NCBI RefSeq assembly: GCF_032116555.1
Contig: NZ_CP134949.1
Coordinates: forward strand, 2,232,001 to 2,296,000
Length of the DNA stretch: 64,000 nt
Source of the DNA: Halobaculum sp. XH14
Lineage (GTDB): Archaea > Halobacteriota > Halobacteria > Halobacteriales > Haloferacaceae
Reading direction: 5' to 3'
Shown: one piece after another, positions 25,196 to 36,482 of the stretch
How the letters are laid out: the number at the start of each line of letters is the position of its first letter
Position numbering within the stretch: position 1 is the first letter of the stretch
The notes under the pieces: generated by a model
Database searches by the model: none
Told to the model about the DNA's origin: nothing
What the model saw: only the letters and a program-made list of their open reading frames with translations
Made by a program: the position numbers and the translations under genes

Positions 25196-26467
25196 ATGAC
25201 CCCTCCACCCCGCCTGGTTCACCTCTCGGACCTGGAGACGATCTACGACCGACCCGAGGACGCCGGCCGGCTAGCCGGTGCCGTCGAGGCGTTGCGGGAC
25301 GAGCGAACGATCGTCGTCACCACCGGCGACACGACCGCCCTCGGGTCGCTCGCGCTCGCGACCGACGAGGGTCGGCGCCACGGACTGCCGTTCATGCGTG
25401 CTGTCGCCCCGGTCGCGAGCACCTTCGGGAACCACGACCTCGACGAGGGGCCGGGCTGGGCCGCCGAGTGGGCGCGCGACGTGCCCGGCACCCACCTCGC
25501 GGCGAACCTCGACGGCCTCGCCGCCGACGCGTTCGAACCCGGCCTCCTCACGGAGGTGGACGAAGCGCGCGTCGGCCTCGTCGGCGTCGTCAACCCCCGC
25601 ACGCCGGAGATGTGTCACGCCGTCGAGTCGCTGACGTTCACCGACCCGGTCGAGGCGGTCCGCAGGGAGGCCGCCGCCCTCCGCGACAGGGGTGCCGAGT
25701 TCGTCGTCGTCCTCTCCCACTGCGCGAGCGTCGACGCGGACATCGCGGGCGGGACCGACGTCGACGCGGTGCTCGGCGCGCACGACCACGAGCAGGTCGA
25801 GGAGCGTGTCGACGGGACGCTCGTCGCGCGCACCCGCGGCGGACAGGCGAACGAGTACGAGGTCGTGACGCTCGGCGAGGACCCGGCGGCCGACGTCCGG
25901 GACCTGACTGACGCGCCGGTGGACGGGCCGGTCGCCGCCGAGTACCGCGAGCGCCGCGCGGCCGCGGGCATCGACGAGGAAGTGTGCTCGTTCCCCGAAC
26001 CGCTCCCGGAGGCCGAAACCGGGTGGGCCGTCGCCGAGACGTACCGCGTCCGAGGCGAGGCGGACATCGGCGTCGTCGTCGCCGGATCGGTCCGGGGCGG
26101 CTTGCCCGCGACCATCACGGTCGGCGACCTGCTCGGCGTCGTCCCGTTTTCGTCACACCTCCACACGCTCGCCGTCGGCGGCGAGGACCTCGCGAACGCG
26201 ATTCGGCTCGGTCGCGACGAGCCCGACGACACCCACGGCCGCATGTACGTCGCGGGCGCGTCCGTACGCGAGGACGGGCCGGTCGTCGTCGACGACGACC
26301 CGATTTCCCCCGACGCCACCTACCGTGTCGCCTGCACGAGCTATCTCACCGAGGTCGCCCCGCTCCCGGGGTTCGAGCCGGATGCGCTCGTCGCGGACCA
26401 CGGGCTCCAGTACGAGCACATCATCGCGCAGGCACGGGCCGGGGAGTTCGGTCGCGACGTGGAGTGA
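25196..26467 (+). CDS. 5'-nucleotidase/2',3'-cyclic phosphodiesterase-like protein
   Basis: 423 residues from the ATG at 25196, which gives MTPPPRLVHLSDLE; earlier in-frame codons overlap repeat E. N-terminal calcineurin-like domain with metal motifs HLSDLE, TTGDT, STFGNHDLD, LSHCAS and GAHDHEQV (canonical GHxH here AHDH); C-terminal 5'-nucleotidase domain (about 265-423) with GSVRGGLPATITVGDLLGV. No signal peptide, so probably cytoplasmic, unlike most bacterial members. Likely hydrolyses nucleotides or related phosphoesters. It lies between atpD and atpB on the opposite strand, with repeat copies E and B on its two sides. Confidence 0.9.
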   Translation: MTPPPRLVHLSDLETIYDRPEDAGRLAGAVEALRDERTIVVTTGDTTALGSLALATDEGRRHGLPFMRAVAPVASTFGNHDLDEGPGWAAEWARDVPGTHLAANLDGLAADAFEPGLLTEVDEARVGLVGVVNPRTPEMCHAVESLTFTDPVEAVRREAAALRDRGAEFVVVLSHCASVDADIAGGTDVDAVLGAHDHEQVEERVDGTLVARTRGGQANEYEVVTLGEDPAADVRDLTDAPVDGPVAAEYRERRAAAGIDEEVCSFPEPLPEAETGWAVAETYRVRGEADIGVVVAGSVRGGLPATITVGDLLGVVPFSSHLHTLAVGGEDLANAIRLGRDEPDDTHGRMYVAGASVREDGPVVVDDDPISPDATYRVACTSYLTEVAPLPGFEPDALVADHGLQYEHIIAQARAGEFGRDVE

Positions 26468-26489
26468 GTGCAGAGAGGCGACAGTCCCC

Positions 26490-26688
26490 GACTACCGACC
26501 GCGGGGACGAGCGGTAGTTCCGATGAAACGCGAGCCCGACCGACCGACAGGGCGGGAATGGAAGGGGCCGCGGGTCTCGGGGAAGGCGCGGACCGTCAAG
26601 CACCACAGGCGAGCGACCGGAGGGAGCGAGACGAGGAGCGCAGCGGCCGCACCGAGCCGAGACCCGCGGGGGCTTCCGCGGTCGTCAC
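26490..26688 (+). repeat. Dispersed hairpin repeat, copy B
   Basis: The copy starts at GACTACC...GGTAGTT, then GGGCGGGAATGGAAGGGG, then a long hairpin with arms 26568-26580 (CCGCGGGTCTCGG) and 26657-26669, perfectly complementary, then GGGGGCTTCCGCGG and GTCGTCAC. The loop shares CAAGCACC-CAGG and ACGAGGAGCGCAGCG with copy A at similar spacing, but the arm sequences differ from A while still pairing. It fills most of the gap between the convergent nucleotidase-like and atpB genes; nothing else is seen in that gap. Confidence 0.75.
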
Positions 26689-26757
26689 TTCGCAACCCAC
26701 GATGCGATCCGTTACACTGCAATGGAACGAAATCTAACAGAAAATTCCGAAGGGAAC

Positions 26758-28191
26758 TCAGTCCGCCGAGACTTCCTCGGCCGACTCGTCGCCGCCCGTG
26801 ATGTCCTCGCGGTAGTGCTCCTCGATGAGGTCCTCGCCGACGCGGTTGAGTTCCTCCCTCGGCAGCGTCGAGAGGAGGTCCCAGCCGATCTCGAGCGTCT
26901 CGTCGATGGTGCGGTCCGTGTCGTACCCTTGCTCGACGAACTCCTCCTCGAAGCGGTCCGCGAAGTCGAGGTACTTGTTGTCGCGCTCGGAGAGCGCCTC
27001 CCGACCGACGATGTTCACGAGGTCGCGCAGGTCCTCGCCCTCCGCGTACGCCGCGTACATCTGGTCGGAGACGTCGCCGTGGTCCTCGCGGGTGAGCCCC
27101 TCGCCGATGCCGTCGTCCATCAGGCGCGAGAGGCTCGGCAGCACCTGCACCGGGGGCTGGATGCCCTGGCTGTGCAGGTCGCGGTCGACGTAGATCTGCC
27201 CCTCCGTGATGTAGCCGGTCAGGTCCGGGATCGGGTGGGTGTCGTCGTCGCCCGGCATCGTGAGGATCGGAATCTGGGTCACCGAGCCGTCACGACCCTC
27301 GATCCGGCCCGCGCGCTCGTACAGCTGCGCCAGGTCGGTGTACATGTAACCGGGGTAGCCACGCCGCCCCGGGACCTCCTCGCGGGCCGCCCCGATCTCG
27401 CGGAGCGCCTCGCAGTAGTTGGTCATGTCCGTCAGGATGACGAGCACGTGGTAGTCCTTGTCGAACGCGAGATACTCCGCGGTCGTCAGCGCCATCCGCG
27501 GGGTGACCGTCCGCTCGACCGCGGGGTCGTCCGCGAGGTTCATGAAGACGACCGAGCGCTCCAGCGCGCCGGTGCGCTCGAAGTCCTCCATGAACTCGTT
27601 GGCCTCCTCCTGGGTGATGCCCATCGCGCCGAAGATCACCGCGAACTCCGAGCCCTCGTCGTCCTCGGACGCCTCGTCCTCCTCGGGCACGGTCGCCTGG
27701 CGTGCGATCTGCAGCGCCAGGTCGTTGTGGGGCAGCCCCGAGGCCGAGAAGATCGGGAGCTTCTGGCCCCGGACCAGCGTGTTCATGCCGTCGATCGAGG
27801 ACACGCCGGTCTGGATGAACTCCTCGGGGTACTCCCGGGAGACGGGGTTGATGGCGGCGCCGACGATGTCGCGCCGCTCGTCCGGGACGATGTCCGGGCC
27901 GCCGTCGATCGGCTGGCCCGAGCCGTCCAGCACCCGCCCGAGGAGGTCCTCGGTGACGGGCATCTTCAGCGTCTCGCCCAGGAAGCGGACGGACGCGTTG
28001 CGGTCGATGCCGGTGGTCCCCTCGAACACCTGGATGGCGACGAGGCCGTCCTCGCTCTCGAGGACCTGGCCGCGCTTCGTGTCGCCGCCGGGCGTCTCGA
28101 TCTCGACGATCTCGTCGTAGCCGACGGGCTCGTCGACCTCGGCGTACACGAGGGGGCCACTGATCTCCGTGATTGTCTGGTACTCTTTCAT
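26758..28191 (-). CDS. atpB: A-type ATP synthase subunit B
   Basis: 477 residues, non-catalytic nucleotide-binding subunit. Start [25 protein letters not shown] is the N-terminal beta barrel; [18 protein letters not shown] replaces a Walker A loop, and [23 protein letters not shown] plus [24 protein letters not shown] are the subunit B core. It forms the A3B3 hexamer with AtpA. Last gene of the main operon block; atpA ends four bases upstream. Confidence 0.97.
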   Translation of the reverse strand: MKEYQTITEISGPLVYAEVDEPVGYDEIVEIETPGGDTKRGQVLESEDGLVAIQVFEGTTGIDRNASVRFLGETLKMPVTEDLLGRVLDGSGQPIDGGPDIVPDERRDIVGAAINPVSREYPEEFIQTGVSSIDGMNTLVRGQKLPIFSASGLPHNDLALQIARQATVPEEDEASEDDEGSEFAVIFGAMGITQEEANEFMEDFERTGALERSVVFMNLADDPAVERTVTPRMALTTAEYLAFDKDYHVLVILTDMTNYCEALREIGAAREEVPGRRGYPGYMYTDLAQLYERAGRIEGRDGSVTQIPILTMPGDDDTHPIPDLTGYITEGQIYVDRDLHSQGIQPPVQVLPSLSRLMDDGIGEGLTREDHGDVSDQMYAAYAEGEDLRDLVNIVGREALSERDNKYLDFADRFEEEFVEQGYDTDRTIDETLEIGWDLLSTLPREELNRVGEDLIEEHYREDITGGDESAEEVSAD

Positions 28192-28195
28192 TGGT

Positions 28196-29959
<1,764 letters not shown>

Positions 29960-29963
29960 GGTT

Positions 29964-30296
29964 TTACTCGTTGTCGTCGTCTTCGGCCATCAGGTCGATC
30001 CCGATGGCGCGTTTGATCTGTTCGCGCAGGCCGCTCCCGGCGCCGCCGCCGAGCGTGACGAGCACGGGCTCCACGCTCCCCTCGGCGGACCGGCGGACGG
30101 TCCGCGAGAGGTGATCGAGGTCCTCGTCGCGCATGACGACGATGCCGACCTCGTCGTCGGCGAGCGTGCGCTCGACGGCGTCGTCGAGCCGCTCGTCCTT
30201 CTCGTCGTCCGCGACGTTCTCGCACTTGCGGACCCCCGCCAGTCGAAAGCCCGTCGTGAACTCGGGGCTGCCGATGACCGCGATTTCCTGACTCAT
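29964..30296 (-). CDS. atpF: A-type ATP synthase subunit F
   Basis: 110 residues. Rossmann-like domain with [18 protein letters not shown] at the N-terminus and [14 protein letters not shown] in the middle, ending in a charged tail. It binds the rotor stalk with subunit D. It overlaps atpC by ATGA (four bases), indicating coupled translation. Confidence 0.95.
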   Translation of the reverse strand: MSQEIAVIGSPEFTTGFRLAGVRKCENVADDEKDERLDDAVERTLADDEVGIVVMRDEDLDHLSRTVRRSAEGSVEPVLVTLGGGAGSGLREQIKRAIGIDLMAEDDDNE

Positions 30297-31342
30297 AGGA
30301 TCACCAGTTCCTCCTCGATCTCCTCCTCGGAGAGGCCGGCCTCCTTCCCGCGGGCGATGGCCCGGATGTTGTCAACCTCGCGCTCCTTGGCGAGGATGTA
30401 CGACACCACGGGCGTCACCGACAGCGGGTAGACGTGCCCGAGCGAGTCCGCGTACTCCAGCAGCGCCGCCTCCAGCGCGCGCTCGAACCCGATGAGGCTC
30501 TCCGCGGCCTCCAGGTCGGCCAGCGCGTCCGAGAGGTCCTCGCCGTACCGACTGTCGCGGACCCGCTGGACGAGCTCGTCGGGGTTCTGTGCCAGCGCGC
30601 GGAGCTCCTCGGCCGAGAACAGGACGCCGCCCTCGATGTAGTACTCCGAGGGGTCGACGTCGGCGCCCGACCGGGCGAGCCGCAGCGCGTTGATCGCGTT
30701 CCGGAAGTCGATCTCGGACTCCAGGAACTCGCGGTACTCGGCGAGCGCCTCGCCGGAGAGGTCGCTCGTCGAGAGCAGTTCGTAGTACGCGCGGTCGACC
30801 GCGTTCTCCAACGGGACCAGCACGCCGCTGGCCTCGTAGTCGCCGTACGCCTCCTCGAGCCCCGGACCGAACGGGGTGTCGGAGAGCACTTCGACGACCT
30901 CCTCGATGGACCCTGCATCGAGCAGCCGCCCGATGCGGGCGTCGTCGAACTCGCCGGCGCGGATGAAGTCGGCCTCGACCGACTCGCGCTCGGCGTCCGC
31001 GTACTGCCCGCGGAGCGCGGTTTTGACGTTCCACGCGTCGAACTTGCGGAGGTAGCGGGCCACCTGGTCGTACAGCCGACCCTCACACCAGTCGAGGACG
31101 TCCTCGAACTGCTCCGCGAGGTTCCCGTTCAGCGCGTACTCGATGAGGTCGACGCCGGAGAACCGCGAGCCGAGCTCGTTCACCTGCTCCTCGTAGGCCG
31201 ATTCCTCCATGAAGCGGGCGATCTCGGCCGGGCTCATCCGGACGAGCTTCCGGTAGTCGTCGGTGTCGTACAGCGCGCCGCGTCGGGAGCTGACGCGGGC
31301 GTTCACGTACTCCGGGTTCGACGTGCCGGCGCTCTTACTCAT
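30293..31342 (-). CDS. atpC: A-type ATP synthase subunit C
   Basis: 349 residues, three-fold repeat of helical units typical of subunit C, with the conserved NPEYVNARVSSRRGALY start. It links the rotor ring of K subunits to the D/F stalk. It overlaps atpE by eight bases and atpF by four. Confidence 0.96.
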   Translation of the reverse strand: MSKSAGTSNPEYVNARVSSRRGALYDTDDYRKLVRMSPAEIARFMEESAYEEQVNELGSRFSGVDLIEYALNGNLAEQFEDVLDWCEGRLYDQVARYLRKFDAWNVKTALRGQYADAERESVEADFIRAGEFDDARIGRLLDAGSIEEVVEVLSDTPFGPGLEEAYGDYEASGVLVPLENAVDRAYYELLSTSDLSGEALAEYREFLESEIDFRNAINALRLARSGADVDPSEYYIEGGVLFSAEELRALAQNPDELVQRVRDSRYGEDLSDALADLEAAESLIGFERALEAALLEYADSLGHVYPLSVTPVVSYILAKEREVDNIRAIARGKEAGLSEEEIEEELVIL

Positions 31343-31919
31343 CGTCGAACAGTCGGTCGCTCAGCTCCTTGAGGTTGTCCTCCCAGACGTCCTCGAGGAC
31401 CGAGTCGAACGTGTTGTTGACCCGGACGCGGGAGCCCTCGCTCTCGACGAACACGCCGCCGAGACAGTCGCGGGACCCCGCGTACGACCAGCCCTCGTAC
31501 TCCGAGAGCACGTCGGTCAGCAGTTCCTCGTCGCCCGCGCGGCCGTAAACGGAGACGGTCTCCGCGTCGTCGAACTCCTCGGCCGCCTGGTCGAGCAGCA
31601 GTCGGGTCAGCTCCTCGCGCCGCTCGCCCTCCAGGTCCGCGATGGCCGCCTCGACTTCCGCCCGGACCGTCTCCAGGGCGTCGCGGCGGGCCTCGAGTCG
31701 CTCCTGCTTGGCTTCGAGCTTCGCGCTGGAGAGCGCCTGTTCGCGCTCCTGGTCGATCTGTCGTTCGACGGCCGCCTCGCGCTCCTCGCGGACGCGCTCG
31801 GCCTCGGCTTCCGCCTCGGCGACGATCTCGTCCGCGCGTTCCTCACCGTCTTCGCGGATTTCCTCCGCACGCGCGCGGGCTTCCTCTCGAATGTCCTCGG
31901 CGACAGTGTCCAAACTCAT
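31335..31919 (-). CDS. atpE: A-type ATP synthase subunit E
   Basis: 194 residues. A long charged coiled coil (about 1-105, with many ARAEEIREDGEE-type heptads) is followed by a globular domain with SVYGRAGDEEL and GGVFVESEGSRVRVNNTFDSVLE. It forms the peripheral stalk with AtpH. Eighteen bases separate it from atpK upstream. Confidence 0.95.
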   Translation of the reverse strand: MSLDTVAEDIREEARARAEEIREDGEERADEIVAEAEAEAERVREEREAAVERQIDQEREQALSSAKLEAKQERLEARRDALETVRAEVEAAIADLEGERREELTRLLLDQAAEEFDDAETVSVYGRAGDEELLTDVLSEYEGWSYAGSRDCLGGVFVESEGSRVRVNNTFDSVLEDVWEDNLKELSDRLFDDE

Positions 31920-31937
31920 GGTGAAGAGAGGGGGTGG

Positions 31938-32195
31938 TTACACCAGGAAGAAGGTGACCAGCGCGAGAATGACGAGGGTCTCCGGCAGGACCGTGAAGAT
32001 CAGGCCCGTGACGAAGAGGTCCTCGTCCTCCGCGACCGCGCCGACGGCGGCCGACCCGATGCCGCGCTCGGCGTAGCCCGAGCCGAACGCCGCGAGGCCG
32101 ACCGCGAGCGCCGCCGCCGCGTTGGGCGGAATGGCCGCCGTGCCGCTACCATCCTGCAATACAACGTCTGCCAGTTGAGGGAGTGTGTCGATCAT
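31938..32195 (-). CDS. atpK: A-type ATP synthase subunit K (proteolipid)
   Basis: 85 residues from the ATG at 32195; a 24-residue in-frame extension lacks family features. Two transmembrane helices (about 28-50 and 60-84), with the ion-carrying Glu72 in FTVLPETLVILAL. K subunits form the membrane ring turned by protons or Na+. There is no clear Na+-ligand set beyond this Glu, so coupling ion is not decided here. A separate promoter lies upstream, so this very abundant subunit may be boosted over atpI. Confidence 0.95.
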   Translation of the reverse strand: MIDTLPQLADVVLQDGSGTAAIPPNAAAALAVGLAAFGSGYAERGIGSAAVGAVAEDEDLFVTGLIFTVLPETLVILALVTFFLV

Positions 32196-32252
32196 GGTTT
32201 TCGGTGGCTGGTTGCCAGTCTCCGGACAGTCGGTGGTTGCACCCAGAGGAGA

Positions 32253-32260
32253 CATAAACC
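32253..32260 (-). promoter_or_regulatory. Internal TATA box upstream of atpK
   Basis: GGTTTATG on the minus strand, about 60 bases before the atpK ATG and inside the 160-base gap that separates atpI from atpK, the largest gap of the block. This suggests an internal start within the ATP synthase operon. Confidence 0.45.
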
Positions 32261-32355
32261 TTCCCAAAGAAACCGGCCGAGGGCCCCGAATCCGAGGGGT
32301 ACGGGCTCGGAGCTATTCGCGTCTCGGGTTGAAAAACGCGCCGAAGTCGGTCGAG

Positions 32356-34617
32356 CTACTCGTCGGTGGTGTGAGTCCGCTCGTGGCCGAACGGCGTGTA
32401 CTCCGTGCCGCCGCCGTCGAAGAACTTCGAGAAGAACTCGTAGTACTCCAGCCGGACGGCCTGCAGGCCGGCGGAGGTGACCCCCAGCGCGAGCACCAGC
32501 AGGTGCCCGAACAGGAGGACGAGGATGCCGCCGACGAGCGCCGCGACGCCGCCGTGCATCAGTCCGCCGAACATGATCTCGGTCACCTCGTGCCCGTGGT
32601 ACGTCGAGCCGACCTCGGGCATCCCCGAGAGCGCGAAGTGCCACTGGGCCTCCTCGCCGTGCCCGGTGACGTAGACGCCGAAGAACAGGAGGTTGACGAC
32701 GAACGCCATCCCCGCCTTCGCCAGCAGCACCGCGGCGAGCCGGATGTACGAGAGCCCGTTGACGAGCGACAGCAGGAACAGGGCCTCGATGGCCTCGCCG
32801 TAGTCGCCCGACGCCCAGATGAGCACGAGCCCGAGGAAGAACGCGCCGAGGCCGATCTGCCCCACGAGCGGGGAGAACCCGGCGAAGCCGAGCGGGAGCG
32901 GCTCCCCGTTGAACACGTAGAACAGGAACTCCGGCTTCTTCCCGGCCAGGAAGTTGCTCAGCACGAACACCCACAGCCCGTTGAGCATCAGGATCCACGA
33001 GCCGCTCTCGAGGATCGCGTCCTTCAGGCCGTGGAACTCGTAGTCCTCGAGGAAGCTGAACACGTAGCCCACGTCGAGGTGGACCACGCCCGCGAGCACT
33101 GCGACGACGAGCCACGTCTCAGCCCAGTTGGAGTAGTACGGCTGGAGCCCCTTGTGGAGCGGCGCGCTCCCGAAGCCGAGGAGGCCCTCCCAGAAGTGCG
33201 TCGCGATCAGGTGCAGCCCGAACAGTTCGCCGTAGAGCACGCCGAACAGCATCGTGAACAGCCCCGCCGCGATGGTGACGCCGCCCATGCTCTTGAACGC
33301 CGGCGACTCGAAGTTGCTGTAGAGGAAGTAGCCGATGAGCGAGTAGAGGATCCCGTAGCCGAGGTCGCCGATCATGAACCCGAAGAACGCCGGGAACGTC
33401 AGGAAGAGGATCACGGTCGGGTCGAACTCGGTGTACTTCGGACGACCGACCGCCTTCACCAGCACCTCGAACGGGTTGACGATGCCGGGGTTGTTCTGCA
33501 CGACCGGCGGCTGGTCGTCGCGCATGACGACCGGGCCGCCGGAGCCGTCCGCGACCGCGCGCTTGGGCTCTTCTTCCGCGGCCTCCGACTCGTCGTCCTC
33601 CCCGTCGACCGTCTCCCGCTCCGAGACGCCCGCCGGGACGTCCTCGCGGAGCTTCACCTCGCCGTTGGAGCCGAACGCCGCGCGTTCGAGCTCCTCGACC
33701 TCGGCGTGGCTGCCCACCGCGTCCTGGATCACGCTCGCGAACTCGGTGTAGCGGTCGCTCGGGATCCAGCCCTCGGCGACGAAGGCGTTGTCGGTCGTCG
33801 CGAACGAGAGCGGCGCTTCCGTCTTCTGGACCTCGATGGACAGCCGCTCCTCGGCGGCCAGCAGGAACGCCGCGGCGTCCTGCTTTTCGGCCTCGAGGTC
33901 GTCCTCGACCTGGTCGAGCTCCGATTCGAGCTCCCGTTTCCGGGCCTCGAGGTCGTCGAGGTGTGCGGTCGGGCTGACGCGGTCCCCCTCGACGGTCGGC
34001 ACCTCGACGGCGGTGAACTCCGCGCTCACCAGCGCGTCCGTCAGCGCGTCCTCGTCGCCGGAGGGCTCGGGGCGAGCCAGGACGGCGAGCGTCCCGTCCT
34101 CGCCCTCGTAGAGCTCGTACTCGCCGAGCGTGTCGGCGTCGAGCAGGGCGCGCTCGACCGCCTCACGGTCGCCCTCGCCGACGGCGACCTGCAGCGTGTC
34201 GTACCCCTGCAGCAGGTCGAGGTCGATGTCGAGGTCGGCGAACGGGCCCACCGCGTCGATCCGCTCCTCGAGGTCGCGGATCTCGCCGCGGAGGTCGTCG
34301 CGCCGGTCGTCGAGCGCGTTCACGCGCTCGCGGATCGATTCGAGTTCCGCCTCGAGTTCGTCGTCGTCGAGCACCCGGGCGGGACCGCCGTCGTCCTCGT
34401 CCACGTCGAGCATCGACTCGATGGAGCGGACGGTGACGAGTTTGTCCGCGGCGTCCTCGGCCCCCTCGGTGGGCGTGCCCGGCCGGAACCCCGACCAGGA
34501 GTCGTCGTAGTCGGTGACGTGCAGGAGGTTCAGGTCGTGGACCGCCTCGACGACGGACTCCATGACGCCCTTGGAGCCCGTCACCGAGACCTTGCTCATT
34601 CGTTCAGGTCTGAGCAT
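32356..34617 (-). CDS. atpI: A-type ATP synthase subunit I (a-subunit)
   Basis: 753 residues. N-terminal half (about 1-380) is the soluble stator arm with coiled coils and an acidic insert near 340-355; C-terminal half has about eight transmembrane helices including FGFMIGDLGYGILY (near 415) and GHALxxx-type terminal segments. It carries the proton half-channels. I used the ATG at 34617 (MLRPERMSKVSV), which overlaps atpH by 14 bases and agrees with relatives; an internal ATG at 34599 is the alternative. Confidence 0.95.
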   Translation of the reverse strand: MLRPERMSKVSVTGSKGVMESVVEAVHDLNLLHVTDYDDSWSGFRPGTPTEGAEDAADKLVTVRSIESMLDVDEDDGGPARVLDDDELEAELESIRERVNALDDRRDDLRGEIRDLEERIDAVGPFADLDIDLDLLQGYDTLQVAVGEGDREAVERALLDADTLGEYELYEGEDGTLAVLARPEPSGDEDALTDALVSAEFTAVEVPTVEGDRVSPTAHLDDLEARKRELESELDQVEDDLEAEKQDAAAFLLAAEERLSIEVQKTEAPLSFATTDNAFVAEGWIPSDRYTEFASVIQDAVGSHAEVEELERAAFGSNGEVKLREDVPAGVSERETVDGEDDESEAAEEEPKRAVADGSGGPVVMRDDQPPVVQNNPGIVNPFEVLVKAVGRPKYTEFDPTVILFLTFPAFFGFMIGDLGYGILYSLIGYFLYSNFESPAFKSMGGVTIAAGLFTMLFGVLYGELFGLHLIATHFWEGLLGFGSAPLHKGLQPYYSNWAETWLVVAVLAGVVHLDVGYVFSFLEDYEFHGLKDAILESGSWILMLNGLWVFVLSNFLAGKKPEFLFYVFNGEPLPLGFAGFSPLVGQIGLGAFFLGLVLIWASGDYGEAIEALFLLSLVNGLSYIRLAAVLLAKAGMAFVVNLLFFGVYVTGHGEEAQWHFALSGMPEVGSTYHGHEVTEIMFGGLMHGGVAALVGGILVLLFGHLLVLALGVTSAGLQAVRLEYYEFFSKFFDGGGTEYTPFGHERTHTTDE

Positions 34618-34936
34618 GTACCGCCTCCTCGAACCGTGTCACCGCGAACTCGACCGCCTCCTCGGTGCGCTCCTCGGCCTCCTCGACGAGCCGCCGCCGC
34701 TCGTCGCGGCCCTCATCGAGGACGTCCTCGCGCTCCTGTTCGATCTCCTCGCGGGCGGCCGCCAGCCGGTCTTCCTCCAGCTCGGCGGCCTCCTGCTCGG
34801 CCTCGGAGACGATCTCGTCGGCCCGCTCCCGGGCCGCCGTGAGTCGCTCCTCCCGATCCGCCTCCGCCTCGGCCACGATATCCTCGGCGTCGGCTTCGGC
34901 CTCTTTTACGCGTTCGAGAACTTCGGGTCTCGGCAT
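34604..34936 (-). CDS. atpH: A-type ATP synthase subunit H
   Basis: 110 residues, nearly all one long right-handed-type coiled coil rich in Glu, Ala and Arg (about 5-100). It pairs with AtpE as the peripheral stalk. First gene of the operon; the upstream TATA box fits the start at 34936. Confidence 0.93.
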   Translation of the reverse strand: MPRPEVLERVKEAEADAEDIVAEAEADREERLTAARERADEIVSEAEQEAAELEEDRLAAAREEIEQEREDVLDEGRDERRRLVEEAEERTEEAVEFAVTRFEEAVHAQT

Positions 34937-34970
34937 GGGTAATCGTCGGTTGGGACTTGTACGACCTCCG

Positions 34971-34978
34971 TATAAGGC
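34971..34978 (-). promoter_or_regulatory. TATA box of the atpHIKECFAB operon
   Basis: CCTTATAC on the minus strand, 35-42 bases before the atpH ATG, with a short leader following. The best TATA match in this divergent gap and well placed to drive the whole block. Confidence 0.55.
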
Positions 34979-35059
34979 GTTTGCGGAACCGCGTTGCGGC
35001 GGCCCGAACCCTGGGCTCGGTCAGCGGTCGGTTTCGGGGGCGCTCGGCTCCTGGATTAA

Positions 35060-35081
35060 TTCGGTCGTCGCGTCGACCGAA
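35060..35081. promoter_or_regulatory. 22-base palindrome between atpH and carS
   Basis: TTCGGTCG and CGACCGAA surround a six-base centre, preceded by an ATTAAT element. Its position in the divergent gap suggests a dimeric regulator site for one or both genes. Symmetry only; no factor is assigned. Confidence 0.35.
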
Positions 35082-35193
35082 CTAGTACGCGAGTCCAGAC
35101 CCGCACCGAATCTCGAGGACAGTGCCGCGAGGAGTCCGAACACGCCCGATGGAAACCGAAGCAACAAAACGCAGTTGCGGAGACAGGTCGACC

Positions 35194-35733
35194 ATGCTCG
35201 AACTCGTCGCGGGCGCGCTCTGGGCGATGCTGCCCGCGTACGTCCCCAACAACGCCGCCGTGCTCGCGGGCGGGGGGCGACCCATCGACGGGGGCCGGAC
35301 GTGGGGCGGCCGCCGGCTGCTCGGCGACGGGAAGACGTGGCGCGGCACCGCCGTCGGCGTCGTCGCCGGCGTCGCGCTCGCGCTCGTGCTCGACGCGATC
35401 GTCGCGCCCGTCGGCGACGCGCTGGGCATCACGCTCCCGGGGTTCCCGCTCGCTGCGGCCGTCGGGCTCGCGCTCGGCGCGATGCTCGGCGACGTCGCCG
35501 CGTCGTTCCTCAAGCGCCGGACCGGCCGCGACCGGGGGGCCTCGTTCCCGATGCTCGACCAGCTCGACTTCGTCGTCGGGGCGCTCGCGCTCGCCGCGCT
35601 CGTCGCTCCCGCGTGGTTCGGCGCGACGTTCTCGCCCGCGCGCATCGCGGTGGTCGTCGTCGTGACGCCGCTGCTCCACGTCGGCACGAACGCGATCGCG
35701 TACGCGGCGGGGCTGAAAGCCGAGCCGTGGTGA
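35194..35733 (+). CDS. carS: CDP-archaeol synthase
   Basis: 179 residues from the ATG at 35194. About five transmembrane helices and the CarS signatures [20 protein letters not shown] (near 12-31), [14 protein letters not shown] (near 43-56) and [26 protein letters not shown] (near 108-133). It activates unsaturated archaetidic acid (DGGGP) with CTP, the step before polar head-group attachment in archaeal phospholipid synthesis, in the cytoplasmic membrane. Family assignment is firm. Confidence 0.95.
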   Translation: MLELVAGALWAMLPAYVPNNAAVLAGGGRPIDGGRTWGGRRLLGDGKTWRGTAVGVVAGVALALVLDAIVAPVGDALGITLPGFPLAAAVGLALGAMLGDVAASFLKRRTGRDRGASFPMLDQLDFVVGALALAALVAPAWFGATFSPARIAVVVVVTPLLHVGTNAIAYAAGLKAEPW

Positions 35734-35851
35734 GACGCGAACGCGCCGGACGACCGGGCGCGTAGTGCGCCGACGGGACGGCCGCCACCCCGTTCTCAGC
35801 GCTGATTTTCGGGCCGACGAGTTTTAGCCTCCGCCCGGACCCCGTCCGCAC

Positions 35852-36352
35852 ATGGTATCGGTGAGCCGATCCCCCGAAGCGGAGGACGACGACACGGAGG
35901 GTCGCACGCTCCGCGGCAGGACGCGTGCCAACCTCCCGATCCTCGCGCTCGGGTTCATGCTCGCCTCGGCGGTCAGCGTGGCCGCCATCGGGGGCGCGGT
36001 CGCGACGGGCGTCGGCGAGTCCTCGTTCGACGGCCCGACGGGGTTCACCTTCTCGGTCGACCGGAGCGGCGACACGCCCGCGATCGTCATCAGTCACGAC
36101 AACGGGACGGTCCCCCACTCCGACCGCGTCTACGTCGTCGACGAAGCCGGAACCGAAGTGCCCTGGACCGACCTCCGACGCGACGCCGGGAGCGCGAAGG
36201 TGACCGGCGACAGCGCGCTCGCCTGCCCGCGACAGGGAGCGACGCTCACGGTCGTCTTCCACAACAAGCGGACCGTGGAGACGATCGACAGCTACGAGGT
36301 GTCCGCTCCGATTCCCGCGAGCGTCGTGGAGCGGTGTGAGGCGGCGGGCTGA
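35852..36352 (+). CDS. Membrane-anchored secreted protein, pilin-like N-terminus
   Basis: 166 residues. A basic segment RGRTRANLP (near 22-30) precedes one hydrophobic helix (about 31-53); the remaining 110 residues are an acidic extracellular beta-rich domain with two Cys (near 129 and 162) that could form a disulfide. The topology is like haloarchaeal pilin-family proteins, but the usual cleavage signature is weak. A GTTTTAG TATA element 25 bases upstream supports the start. Unrecognised family. Confidence 0.7.
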   Translation: MVSVSRSPEAEDDDTEGRTLRGRTRANLPILALGFMLASAVSVAAIGGAVATGVGESSFDGPTGFTFSVDRSGDTPAIVISHDNGTVPHSDRVYVVDEAGTEVPWTDLRRDAGSAKVTGDSALACPRQGATLTVVFHNKRTVETIDSYEVSAPIPASVVERCEAAG

Positions 36353-36482
36353 ACTGACGCGACGGCGGGAACGGCGATCGGACGTCGGGAAGCGCTCCGC
36401 TGCCGTCGTTCTCGGTGATTCGTCCGAACGGGTCGCGGTCGAGACCGGCACCTTTTCGCCCGTCCCAGCCCCCGATTTCCCC

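Noticed and set aside
32185-34842. 885-codon plus frame opposite atpI
   Set aside because: Pure antisense of atpI; composition is an artefact of the complementary codon bias.
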